Program-made: the position numbers and the translations under genes
Notes under the pieces: model-generated
Seen by the model: only the letters and a program-made list of their open reading frames with translations
The model's database searches: none
Told to the model about the DNA's origin: nothing
Shown: piece after piece, positions 46,347-55,700 of the stretch
How the letters are laid out: the number at the start of each line of letters is the position of its first letter
Numbering within the stretch: position 1 is the first letter of the stretch
Assembly: GCF_034355335.1 (NCBI RefSeq)
Contig: NZ_CP136422.1
Coordinates: 4,250,501-4,314,500, forward strand
Direction of reading: 5' to 3'
Length of the DNA stretch: 64,000 bases
Source of the DNA: Blautia coccoides
Lineage (GTDB): Bacteria; Bacillota; Clostridia; Lachnospirales; Lachnospiraceae

Positions 46347-47729
46347 TCACTGGGTTTTCAGTAGAAAATCGGAATGCAGATCCAGAGCGGACTGCAGATC
46401 ATCCATCATGTAAAACTGCAGCATGGTTGTCTTATCTTCCCCATTCTGTCTGTAGTTCACAATAATGTCATTCTGTCCCAGATCCCCGAATGCAATGTTG
46501 TAAATGTGGTACTGTTCCCCATCTATGATCTTTGTCTCTACAAATTCAGCATAGGTATTGTCCTCTGTTCTCTCGCAGGACAGGTTATTGGAAACCGTGT
46601 TGGCGCCCTGATGAAGGTTGTTTGTATGAGGACAGCGGAATTCAAAAGAGATGTCCTCTGCTGCAGCCTTGGTATGCAGATACATTTTCGCCGGCATATC
46701 TCTTGAAAATGTCATTCCCGGAACAGCCACAGCATCCATAATACCTTCTTCATACAGAGTATCCTTCATCTCTGCCTCATCTGCTACACCGGTGAATTCA
46801 AAGGCGTATGTTTTGCTTTTTCCTGACTCCAATGTCATACTGGAACTTTCCATATATCCTTTGTTTCCGGACTTTTCATCAGCACTTATGGCATCTGAAT
46901 GGATATAAAACACATTCAGGCCGTTTGCCCAGTCTGCCTGATCCATGCACCATTCTTTTTCCTCTGCTCTTCTCTGTCCTATCTGCCAGTGGTCCTGATA
47001 TTCAAACCCTGCACCAGTCTCTGTATCCGGTGTCATGAGCAGAAAATGTCCGTCCCCGCTTGGTCTTGTGGCATACACATAGGAGGAATCTTTCCCCACA
47101 AAGCTGTGGTCCACTGTGCAGGCTTCATATGCTTCCCCCTGATTTACCCAAATTTCATGAAAAGCAAGGGGAACACCGAAGTCACCAAAGATCAAATCTG
47201 TATCTGTGGTATTTTCCACAGTGATCTCCCACCGAAGCTGGTCATCTGTCAGGGAATAGGTTTCCACCAGCTTAAAGTCTCTGATGGCTCTCTCCCCTTC
47301 TGTTTTTGTGTTGTCGTATGTCACCACGATCTTATTGTCTTTGAGTTCCACACTTCTTCCGGCATCGGAGGAATTGGTCAGCGCTTCTGTCCAGTTTTCC
47401 TCTCCGCTCTTCTTCGTTTTGAACATCAAATCCCCCATCCATTCATGGGCAGATGTGTCCTGTTTAGGATTATCACTGACATTCATAACATAATTGGTAT
47501 CGTATTCATCTCCTACAATTTTCAGAGATGTGATTTCCCCGTACTCGCCGGTTTCTACATCAAAATATTCATTGCGCAGATGATATCCCTTATCTGTCTT
47601 CTCCGCAATGAACTCTTTTGCTGCCGCTTTTATCTCTATAGAACCCAGATAAGGCAGGCAGGTTCCAAGAGCCATGGCTGCTGTCAGGACAAAAGATAGA
47701 CCTGAGAGTGCATTCTGTTTCTTTTTCAT
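46347..47729 (-). CDS. N-terminal 460 residues of the broken DUF5695 surface protein
   Basis: The N-terminal part of a 2,630-codon exported protein. The signal peptide is MKKKQNALSG and the hydrophobic core after it, ending near KAAA. The folded part is DUF5695-like: a beta-rich region with KDSSYVYATRPSGDGHFLLM and the tract HDW-like YQDHWQIGQRR. It ends QFYMMDDLQSALDLHSDFLLKTQ and then TGA. The next codons continue the same frame and same domain, so the TGA replaces an expected coding residue (a single change from TGG would restore Trp). A promoter, operator and AAGGGAG site lie upstream. The truncated product would be secreted but not wall-anchored. A sugar-binding or hydrolase role is inferred from partners. 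Confidence 0.85.
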   Translation of the reverse strand: MKKKQNALSGLSFVLTAAMALGTCLPYLGSIEIKAAAKEFIAEKTDKGYHLRNEYFDVETGEYGEITSLKIVGDEYDTNYVMNVSDNPKQDTSAHEWMGDLMFKTKKSGEENWTEALTNSSDAGRSVELKDNKIVVTYDNTKTEGERAIRDFKLVETYSLTDDQLRWEITVENTTDTDLIFGDFGVPLAFHEIWVNQGEAYEACTVDHSFVGKDSSYVYATRPSGDGHFLLMTPDTETGAGFEYQDHWQIGQRRAEEKEWCMDQADWANGLNVFYIHSDAISADEKSGNKGYMESSSMTLESGKSKTYAFEFTGVADEAEMKDTLYEEGIMDAVAVPGMTFSRDMPAKMYLHTKAAAEDISFEFRCPHTNNLHQGANTVSNNLSCERTEDNTYAEFVETKIIDGEQYHIYNIAFGDLGQNDIIVNYRQNGEDKTTMLQFYMMDDLQSALDLHSDFLLKTQ

Positions 47730-47746
47730 CTTGATCTCCCTTCTTT

Positions 47747-47801
47747 TAAAACGTTTTACTAACTATGGGAGAATTATACTTTACAATCAGGTGATATACA
47801 A
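47747..47801 (-). promoter_or_regulatory. Promoter and LacI-type operator of the surface protein gene
   Basis: On the minus strand TTGTAT and TATAAT are separated by 17 bases. About 14 bases downstream of the -10 box stands the perfect palindrome TAAAACGTTTTA, a LacI/GalR-family operator form, placed to block initiation or elongation. It is followed by the AAGGGAG site and the ATG. Confidence 0.75.
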
Positions 47802-47908
47802 TATTTTTCTCATTTATCACTGTTTTTTTGTAATAAATACAAGATTTTGCACAGTATTTTTTGTGCAACAATTACAAATTAATTCGTTTTACTTTAATAT
47901 TTTGCAGT

Positions 47909-47959
47909 GCAAAAAGGGTACAAGTCTACAATTTTCAGAGGACTTGTACCCTTTTGCTT
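47909..47959. terminator. Terminator between the LacI gene and the surface gene
   Basis: A 15-base-pair perfect stem (AAAAGGGTACAAGTC and complement) with a 14-base loop and T-runs on both strands. It lies about 275 bases after the LacI stop. The remaining bases of this 504-base gap are AT-rich with no gene seen. Confidence 0.85.
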
Positions 47960-48043
47960 TATATCTTCTTTATTATACGGTTTATTTTCTAACAATTCTA
48001 TCGCATTAACATATTTTACCTAGAAAATATTTTGTATTTTAAG

Positions 48044-48055
48044 TGTAACGTTTTA
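48044..48055. promoter_or_regulatory. Second LacI-type operator-like site
   Basis: The sequence GTAACGTTTTAC is a near-palindrome sharing the ACGTTTTA core with the operator before the surface gene. It is 300 bases upstream, a distance compatible with looping. Confidence 0.5.
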
Positions 48056-48233
48056 CCTTTCTCATCTGTTCATACCACTAACGCCTTTGAATCCTGTTGT
48101 TTCTGTGAGAGGTATCGGCTGATGTCAGTTTGAACGATCCTGATGTATGAGATATGCTGAGAAAGATATGATATTTTGCTTCTACTGAATTTTATGAAGC
48201 AGATATTCCATTTCTATGAAACAGATATTTCAT

Positions 48234-49271
48234 TTACTTGATTTTACAAATTGAATTACGGTTAATGACTTGACAGGGAATCTTGTATTCTTTCTTTTCC
48301 CCACTGCCCTTCTTTCCTTCCAGACGCTCAGTTAAAAGTTCTGCAGCGATACTCCCCATATGATTCAGTGGAAGGGCCACTGTGGAAAGTGTTGGGTAAA
48401 ACGCTTCGCTGATTTCTCTGTCATCAAAGCCAATCACAGATAAATCTTTCCCTATCCTCATGCCTTTTTCATTTATATAGTCGTAAATGCCGCCTGCCAT
48501 AATATCATTCATGGAAAAAATCGCAGTGACCCCCTGCCGCACTAATTGTTCCGCACCCGCATACCCATCTTCCCGGTTCCACTCTCCATTTATTTCCCAG
48601 CAGGGGTTAAAAGGAATTTCATGATCAAAAAGTGCTTTCATAAATCCCCGCATACGTTCTATGGTATGGAAACTTTGACGGCTGCCAGTAATGACTCCTA
48701 TTTTTCTATGTCCCATAGAAATCAGTGCTTTGGCAGCTTCATACCCTCCCTGTTCATCATCATATATAACGGATGGCACCTCCCGGCTGTCCACTTTTCC
48801 ATATACCGCGACGGTGGGAACTGCAAATAATTCCGGGATATGGTCCATCACGTGATAATGCCCCTCCACATAAATGATGCCTTCCACCCGTTTTGCAAGC
48901 ATCTCCTGTATTTCTTCCTGGACCAGACCGCTGTACTCTTTAAATGTATAAAATGCATTGCCATATTTCTGATACATCCTCATGTTGCCCATGAGCAGAG
49001 TATATCCTTTTTTCTCCAGACAGGCGCTGATCCCATCCACAATAGTGGGCGTATGAAATATAGTCAGATCTTCTGCTATGATTCCAATCGTTTTGGTATT
49101 TTTCTGTTTTAAATTTTTTGCCATGTAGTTTGGCACATAATTCATCTCTTTTGCCTTCTGCAGAACTAATTCCTTTGTCTCCTGCCTGGCCTTTTCCTTG
49201 CCGTTCAGAATATTGGAAACCGTTGAGATTGAGACATTACATGCCTTTGCAATTTCCTTGATCGTTGCCAT
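48234..49271 (-). CDS. LacI/GalR-family transcriptional repressor
   Basis: A 345-residue sugar-responsive repressor. The N-terminus is the LacI helix-turn-helix and hinge (MATIKEIAKACNVSISTVSNILNGKEKA). The periplasmic-binding-like effector domain follows (FSMNDIMAGGIYDYINEKG and VIGFDDREISEAFYPTLSTVALP). GGAGG lies before the ATG. It is upstream of the large surface protein gene on the same strand. Two TAAAACG/CGTTTTA-type sites flank the intervening region, so it probably represses that gene and is released by a sugar derived from its substrate (inference). It is also the gene nearest the trailer end of the CRISPR array. Confidence 0.95.
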   Translation of the reverse strand: MATIKEIAKACNVSISTVSNILNGKEKARQETKELVLQKAKEMNYVPNYMAKNLKQKNTKTIGIIAEDLTIFHTPTIVDGISACLEKKGYTLLMGNMRMYQKYGNAFYTFKEYSGLVQEEIQEMLAKRVEGIIYVEGHYHVMDHIPELFAVPTVAVYGKVDSREVPSVIYDDEQGGYEAAKALISMGHRKIGVITGSRQSFHTIERMRGFMKALFDHEIPFNPCWEINGEWNREDGYAGAEQLVRQGVTAIFSMNDIMAGGIYDYINEKGMRIGKDLSVIGFDDREISEAFYPTLSTVALPLNHMGSIAAELLTERLEGKKGSGEKKEYKIPCQVINRNSICKIK

Positions 49272-49778
49272 ATGTATCCTCCAACAGTTTTATTTGTCCG
49301 CGCCCAGACGCAAAACCTGTGTCAGGTACGATGTGGAATGCTCAACTATACTGCGCTGATTTTACTATTTTTCACAGTTTGATGCAGCAGCACGCAGCAT
49401 GTCAGCAGTTCAACTGAGACTGTTTATGACTAAAAAACAGCAGCAGATGCAGAGCTGGTCATATCCTTAACAAGGTACCTGTATAGAAAACAGCGTCAGC
49501 CATGGACTAACGCTGTATATAAATTATTGGGTTACTGTGCCATTATTATAGTTAGATTTTCTATTTGTGTCAATGAATTTGTTATAAAGCAATATGTAAA
49601 TTTGCATTTTTCAGTATAAGAAATTTTGAGTGTAAAATATTGTTGAAAATATTGCTTGATGTTAAAAGGAATGGACTGAAGTAGTATATATACATTTTGC
49701 CCCTGATTGTGAAGATTGGCGCATATGACTATATGAGAATTGTCTGGGAACTTATGCTTAAATCCTCTCACTTCGGGA
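49272..49778. other. Intergenic region: LacI promoter region and CRISPR trailer
   Basis: This 507-base gap holds no supported gene. A 10-base stem (ACAGCGT with ACGCTGT core, at 49490-49516) followed on the minus strand by TTTTCTA is a plausible terminator for the array transcript before the LacI gene. The rest is AT-rich with no clear feature. Confidence 0.5.
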
Positions 49779-52365
49779 ATTTCGATCCACACTCTCCTCG
49801 CAGAGAGTGACTTTTATCTCTGCCACCTGACAACCATCCTTTTGAATTTCAATCCACACTCTCCTCGCAGAGAGTGACGGAGCCAAGAGCTCTATTATCA
49901 TCTTAAACACCGATTTCAATCCACACTCTCCTCGCAGAGAGTGACTATCTGTGCCGACACCTTCCCTAAGATACAGTCATTTCAATCCACACTCTCCTCG
50001 CAGAGAGTGACTCGAGATCCTGCTTATGCTCAAAGGCTACAACCCATTTCAATCCACACTCTCCTCGCAGAGAGTGACTGTCTTCGAGTAGTCCCGCAAA
50101 CAGCCATTCACCATTTCAATCCACACTCTCCTCGCAGAGAGTGACTTCCCCTTCACCACCTTTTTACCATTCTGTTTCCTTATTTCAATCCACACTCTCC
50201 TCGCAGAGAGTGACCTCTCGGGGTATGTTTTGACATACCAGTCTAAAATTTCAATCCATACTCTCCTCGCAGAGAGTGACCAAAGCAATCTCTGTAAATG
50301 AAACGGTCAGACCGATTTCAATCCACACTCTCCTCGCAGAGAGTGACTTTCGGTCTGCCGTGAGGTTTAGCACTTTGCAAAAATTTCAATCCACACTCTC
50401 CTCGCAGAGAGTGACGGGAGGCTGTTGCCAGACGTGTTCTGTCAGTAGGATTTCAATCCACACTCTCCTCGCAGAGAGTGACCTTTTTTGATTATATGAA
50501 AGAAACTTATCATTGCATTTCAATCCACACTCTCCTCGCAGAGAGTGACAATACGATTATAAGGGGGATAAATATGAGAAGTTTCATTTCAATCCACACT
50601 CTCCTCGCAGAGAGTGACGTTTGCAAGCCATGTTTTCAATTCATCAACAGACATTTCAATCCACACTCTCCTCGCAGAGAGTGACGCTCAGGGGGTGAGG
50701 CGCAGCGAGTAGACGGGATAATTTCAATCCACACTCTCCTCGCAGAGAGTGACGGATTTTTCGGATTCGTAAAGAGGGTATCCGGACTATTTCAATCCAC
50801 ACTCTCCTCGCAGAGAGTGACCATGCTTTAATTCTCCGCCTTCCGGAACCTCCAATTTCAATCCACACTCTCCTCGCAGAGAGTGACAACCATTTTCTGA
50901 CGGACATACATAACCTAATTTATTTCAATCCACACTCTCCTCGCAGAGAGTGACAGAACTGAAAAAGGGATCTTTAATTTCATGGAAATTTCAATCCACA
51001 CTCTCCTCGCAGAGAGTGACAAGGCCAGCACGCCGACCACCACCAATAAGTAAATTTCAATCCACACTCTCCTCGCAGAGAGTGACGGTTCAAAAATTCA
51101 GATTCCGATCACTTCAAAAAATTTCAATCCACACTCTCCTCGCAGAGAGTGACACACCTTCACGATCTGGTTCTGTGACCGGAAAATGATTTCAATCCAC
51201 ACTCTCCTCGCAGAGAGTGACTCAGATAGAGTCTGATTATGATAAGTTAAAAAGAATTTCAATCCACACTCTCCTCGCAGAGAGTGACCCTGTAGGGTGA
51301 CATCTGAAGGTCCACTGATTTTATTTCAATCCACACTCTCCTCGCAGAGAGTGACAAAATGCACTCGAACCATTGGTCGATGCGGCTTTAATTTCAATCC
51401 ACACTCTCCTCGCAGAGAGTGACTGAGAAATGCCAGAAAATCCGGGATACATACAACATTTCAATCCACACTCTCCTCGCAGAGAGTGACCACTTACTAC
51501 AAATGAGAAAAACTGGTATTTAACAATTTCAATCCACACTCTCCTCGCAGAGAGTGACCCACGGCGGATGTGCTCCCTGACGCACTGAGGGATTTCAATC
51601 CACACTCTCCTCGCAGAGAGTGACGAAAGAGGATATCATATCAACGCAGGTCAGTATGTATTTCAATCCACACTCTCCTCGCAGAGAGTGACATAAGTAC
51701 AATATTTAAATTTACCTGTACTTGCAATTTCAATCCACACTCTCCTCGCAGAGAGTGACCAGAGAGCCAAATCCAATGTTGACTATGATATGAGATTTCA
51801 ATCCACACTCTCCTCGCAGAGAGTGACCGCCTAAAATTTGATAAAGACCAGAAAGCCGCAAAATTTCAATCCACACTCTCCTCGCAGAGAGTGACCCGGC
51901 CGGGAAAGCCGGGAGAAAGACGGATAATATATTTCAATCCACACTCTCCTCGCAGAGAGTGACCGGCTGCAGATCCGTTCGATAAATGTAAAACAAATTT
52001 CAATCCACACTCTCCTCGCAGAGAGTGACCCGGAAGTCGGCTCATCCAGGACCAGGATTTTAGGATTTCAATCCACACTCTCCTCGCAGAGAGTGACCCA
52101 GGGGCTGTTTTCCACCATTTTTTGAGACACTATTTCAATCCACACTCTCCTCGCAGAGAGTGACCCATTTGCCTGGCGTTTCTCCATTATCGGCAGTATT
52201 TCAATCCACACTCTCCTCGCAGAGAGTGACCTGGCGGTGGCTGTAAATACATTATAGAAAGAGAAATTTCAATCCACACTCTCCTCGCAGAGAGTGACGG
52301 TTACGTAGTTGATTATGAGCGACCGGCGGAACATTTCAATCCACACTCTCCTCGCAGAGAGTGAC
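49779..52365 (-). CRISPR. Type I-C CRISPR array, 39 repeats and 38 spacers
   Basis: I count 39 copies of a 33-base repeat, with spacers of 33-36 bases. On the minus strand the repeat starts GTCACTCTCTGCGAGG and ends GTGGATTGAAAT, matching the type I-C (Dvulg) form. That gives a stem in the middle and the ATTGAAAT handle. The array is therefore transcribed on the minus strand from a leader at its right end. The leftmost repeat has one change (G for A in TTTCAATCC), as expected at the old trailer end. Repeat 8 carries a single C-to-T change. No cas gene lies within the window on either side, so interference depends on a cas operon elsewhere. Confidence 0.97.
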
Positions 52366-52530
52366 AGCAAAATCTCCCAAATGTTCCATATTACTCATAG
52401 GAATTTTGCACACTTATCACATATTCTATATATCTATTTTTTATTCTAACACATATATCATATTTTTTCCAATAAAATATAGGTGCGAATCCCCCTGGTA
52501 TTTCATGTTCACTTGACATTCGCACTGCAA
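52366..52530 (-). promoter_or_regulatory. CRISPR leader with promoter
   Basis: The AT-rich stretch beside the rightmost repeat contains on the minus strand TTGGAA and TAGAAT 18 bases apart (52443-52472), giving a start about 70 bases before the first repeat. Further out, TGCGAAT and ATTCGCA arms (52484-52523) form a hairpin typical of the leader border. It lies in a 352-base gap without a gene. Confidence 0.6.
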
Positions 52531-52531
52531 A

Positions 52532-52569
52532 AAAAGAATACCCTGCACAAATGTGCGGAGTATTCTTTT
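52532..52569. terminator. Bidirectional terminator beside the CRISPR leader
   Basis: A 10-base-pair stem AAAAGAATAC/GTATTCTTTT with an inner GCACAAATGTGC hairpin. It insulates the leader from transcription of the large GH gene. Confidence 0.75.
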
Positions 52570-52639
52570 GCTTGCTGATATTTTTATTCCAAATATCAAA
52601 AATATTTACCAATTCAACAGAGTCTTTTATCTCTGTCTC

Positions 52640-52676
52640 ATACTCCCGGCAGAAAAAAATCTTCTGCCGGGAGTAT
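52640..52676. terminator. Hairpin after the GH30-GH43 gene
   Basis: A perfect 15-base-pair stem (ATACTCCCGGCAGAA and complement) with a 7-base loop lies about 40 bases after the stop codon. No T-run follows, so it may protect the messenger end rather than terminate; the next hairpin does have T-runs. Confidence 0.6.
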
Positions 52677-52717
52677 GTAAAATAATAAGTGAAGCTATTT
52701 GCTGTAAATTGTTAAAA

Positions 52718-55700
52718 TTAATTATATTTTTTTCTTTTCCTCAAAATGCTGAGTGTACAAGCGAAGATAGCGATCAGTGCCACAGCTCCAAAGCCTGCAA
52801 ACATACCGATAGGCGTTTCATCTCCGGTTTTTGCGGAAGAAGTTCCTTTCTGGCTTCCTCCGCTGGTTGGAGTGTTTGTCTTTTTGCCGCCGGTACCGTT
52901 ATTTTTATTATCAGACGGCGCTTTCGGCTTTTCATTTGGTCCTGCGTTAACTTTTTCCAATTGATCCATTGCTGCTTTCAAAGCTGCTGTGGCTGTATCA
53001 ATCTGCTCCTGTGTAGCCTTGTCACTTTCATTGATGTTTGACGCATCATCGAAGGCTTTCTGGAATTTCTCCCAGGTTGTCCCTGTATAATCGTCTTTTT
53101 TCAATTGTGAAGCCTGTTCTAAAAGTGCACGCAATGCAGATTTATCAGTCTTTTCTTCTGTTACTGCCGGATGCTTTTTCAATTCCGCGATTGCATCCGT
53201 AAGTGCAGAAACCGCTGTATTTACTTCCTCCTGAGATGACTCTTCATTGTCATAAACACCCTGGGCTTTGCTGAGTGCTTCTGTAAATACAGTCCAGGCC
53301 TCTTCTGTGTAATCCTCTTTTTTCAACTGTTCTGTCTGCTCGATCACTGCTTTTAACGCTTCATTGTGTACTGTAATTATTTCTGCCGGAACAAGTCCAC
53401 GATACGCCTCTGCCAGTATTGCCTCTGCCGTATCTATTTCCTCTTCTGTGAGGCCGTCCTTGCCCTGAAGCTCTGCTGCCGCTGCAAGCGCCTTTGCATA
53501 TGCCGACCAGCTTTCTGCTGTGTAGGTTTCTTCAGAAGAAATACCGGCACTGTATTTTTTAATGATGCCTGCCAGTTTATCTTCTAATGTCACCAGCTTT
53601 TCCTGAGCCTGTATCAATACTGCCAAAGCACTGTCGACATCAAGCTGCCCTGCCTGTTCATTATCACGCACATTTAAAGCCTCTGTAAGTGCTGCTGCGT
53701 AAGGTGTCCAGGAAGCTGCCGTGTACAGACCGGCCTCCTCCTCTGCGGGTGCTTCAGCAATTGCCTCGATCAGTTCTGTCTTATCCACCACATGCTCCGG
53801 CTTTTGAACCAGTGCTTTTCTTGCCTCCGCAAGAATTTCAATGGCTGCATTTACAGCAGCTTCATCATTAGACCCCATTAACTTTTCAGCAGCTTCTAAT
53901 GCTGTCTGATAATCTGCCCAGCTTTCTTCTGTATAGCTGTCCTTGCTGCTCTCCGAAATTCTGTTTTCCGCAATTCCGGATTCCAGTACAGACTGAATGG
54001 TGACTAATTTTTCTTTTCCGTCTTCAAATGCTGTATGCAGGGCTTTGATTGCTGCATCCACATCTTCTTTTATTGCCGTATGATCGTCAAGAACTCTCTG
54101 CGCATCTGTTTTTGCCTGTCCTACAACAGCCTCATATTCACTCCAGGATGCAGCAGTATAAATGGAATGATCAAATCCATTCACTTCATCCACTAATTTC
54201 TGAAGCTCATCTTTATCAGCAGTGCTTTCCAAACCTTCCATGGCTGCCAGCAGTGCTCTGACCACCTCATCTACTGCTTTCTGGTCCTCTTCATTTTCAG
54301 CAGCTTTTATCGCTTCATCCAGTGCTGAGGAAAGAACTGCCCAGGTTGCTTCTGAATAATTCTCTTTCTTTAAAGCGCCTGCCGCTGTGATCAATGTTTC
54401 CAGTTTATCTTTGTTTACTGAAGCGTCATCGTGTGTCACTGCAATCCAACTAAGCACAGGGTCCGGATTTCCGGTTTTACTGATTGTCACGGTAATCCTT
54501 CCAGCATTTTCCTCCGTCACTTCAAATGTCTGATTTACCTGGAGGTCTGTACTTGTGTTATAAACTGTGAATGCTTTTTCTTTTAAGATCTTGTCCCCTG
54601 ATTTAATGGTCATTTTTGACGGCCTGCTGGTATTCCACCATTCCTGGAATCCTGCAGACACTGTATAGGTACCTGGCTCCAGGTCAAATGCATATTCAAT
54701 GTTCTTACCGGATGCCGCCCACCATCCATTTGAGAGGTAATTATCACCGGAACGGTGTCCTAAATCATAGTTATCCTTATCCTGGGACTGTGTCACACCA
54801 GTATATCCAGCGCCGTTCTCCTCTGTATAAGCTCCGTCCGGTGCCCCGTTCCTTAATCTGCCTAACAGATTTGCATTTACTGTATCATAATACTCAGAAG
54901 TATCTGCACCGCTGTCAAAGAAATAGATTAATTTTGGATTTACAATGCTTATATTATGTGTAAATTTCCGGTTTCCGTCAGTCAGGATTCCTGTCACTGC
55001 CGCAATACCCAGCTTATCCTCAGCCAGAGTACCCAGATCCCATGTCACATCCATCTCAGCAGTTGTACTTCCAAAATCAACCACAACTGTACTCGGAAGA
55101 ACTTCTTGGATTTCAGATACAGAACTCACAACCGTTGGAAGGCCGCTGACAATTTCAAAGCTGGCTTTGTTTTCCAGTTCTTCCAGCGTCCAATCCGCAT
55201 AGTCTTTTAACTGGATCTGATCACCTGGAAGGAATTCAACTGGAAGCCATACATATCTGGAATCACTTAAATCTCCTCCTGTGTCCGGATCATACCAGCG
55301 GTCACCCATGTAAATAAATTTGCCCTTCTCCGCATCTACAGGGAATACACAAGTGCTCTGAGTGTCAAAGGTTGTCCCTTTCGAATCGCCTACACAGGGA
55401 TCCCCCATCACAGTCCATGGTCCCAAAGGATGGTCTGCTACGGCATACTGGGCTTTATTTGGTGCCCATCCCGTACATCCTGAGTTGACAATATAGTATT
55501 TTCCTTTGTACTTAAACATCGCCGGTGCTTCTCTTGACGCATCAATAAAGTTTCTTGTATAGTCGGATTCTCTCAGTTCTTCTGCATCTTTGCCTGTACC
55601 CTCCACAGCCTCTTTCGGGTCTGCGATCAGGCCTGTATAAGAATCATTTAATTTTGCAATATAAGTTGTCAGGTTTCCATCTGATGAATAGATGACATAT

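Noticed and set aside
46347..46349. TGA as selenocysteine codon
   Set aside because: No redox motif around it and no convincing hairpin just downstream; a change from TGG is simpler.
49532..52078. Open frames of 60-95 residues on both strands across the CRISPR array with repeated peptide units
   Set aside because: The repeated peptides (such as LSARRVWIEI) are translations of the 33-base repeat; no ribosome binding sites and no protein-like spacing.
52391..52612. A 73-codon frame in the CRISPR leader
   Set aside because: It crosses the predicted leader promoter and a bidirectional terminator and matches nothing known to me.
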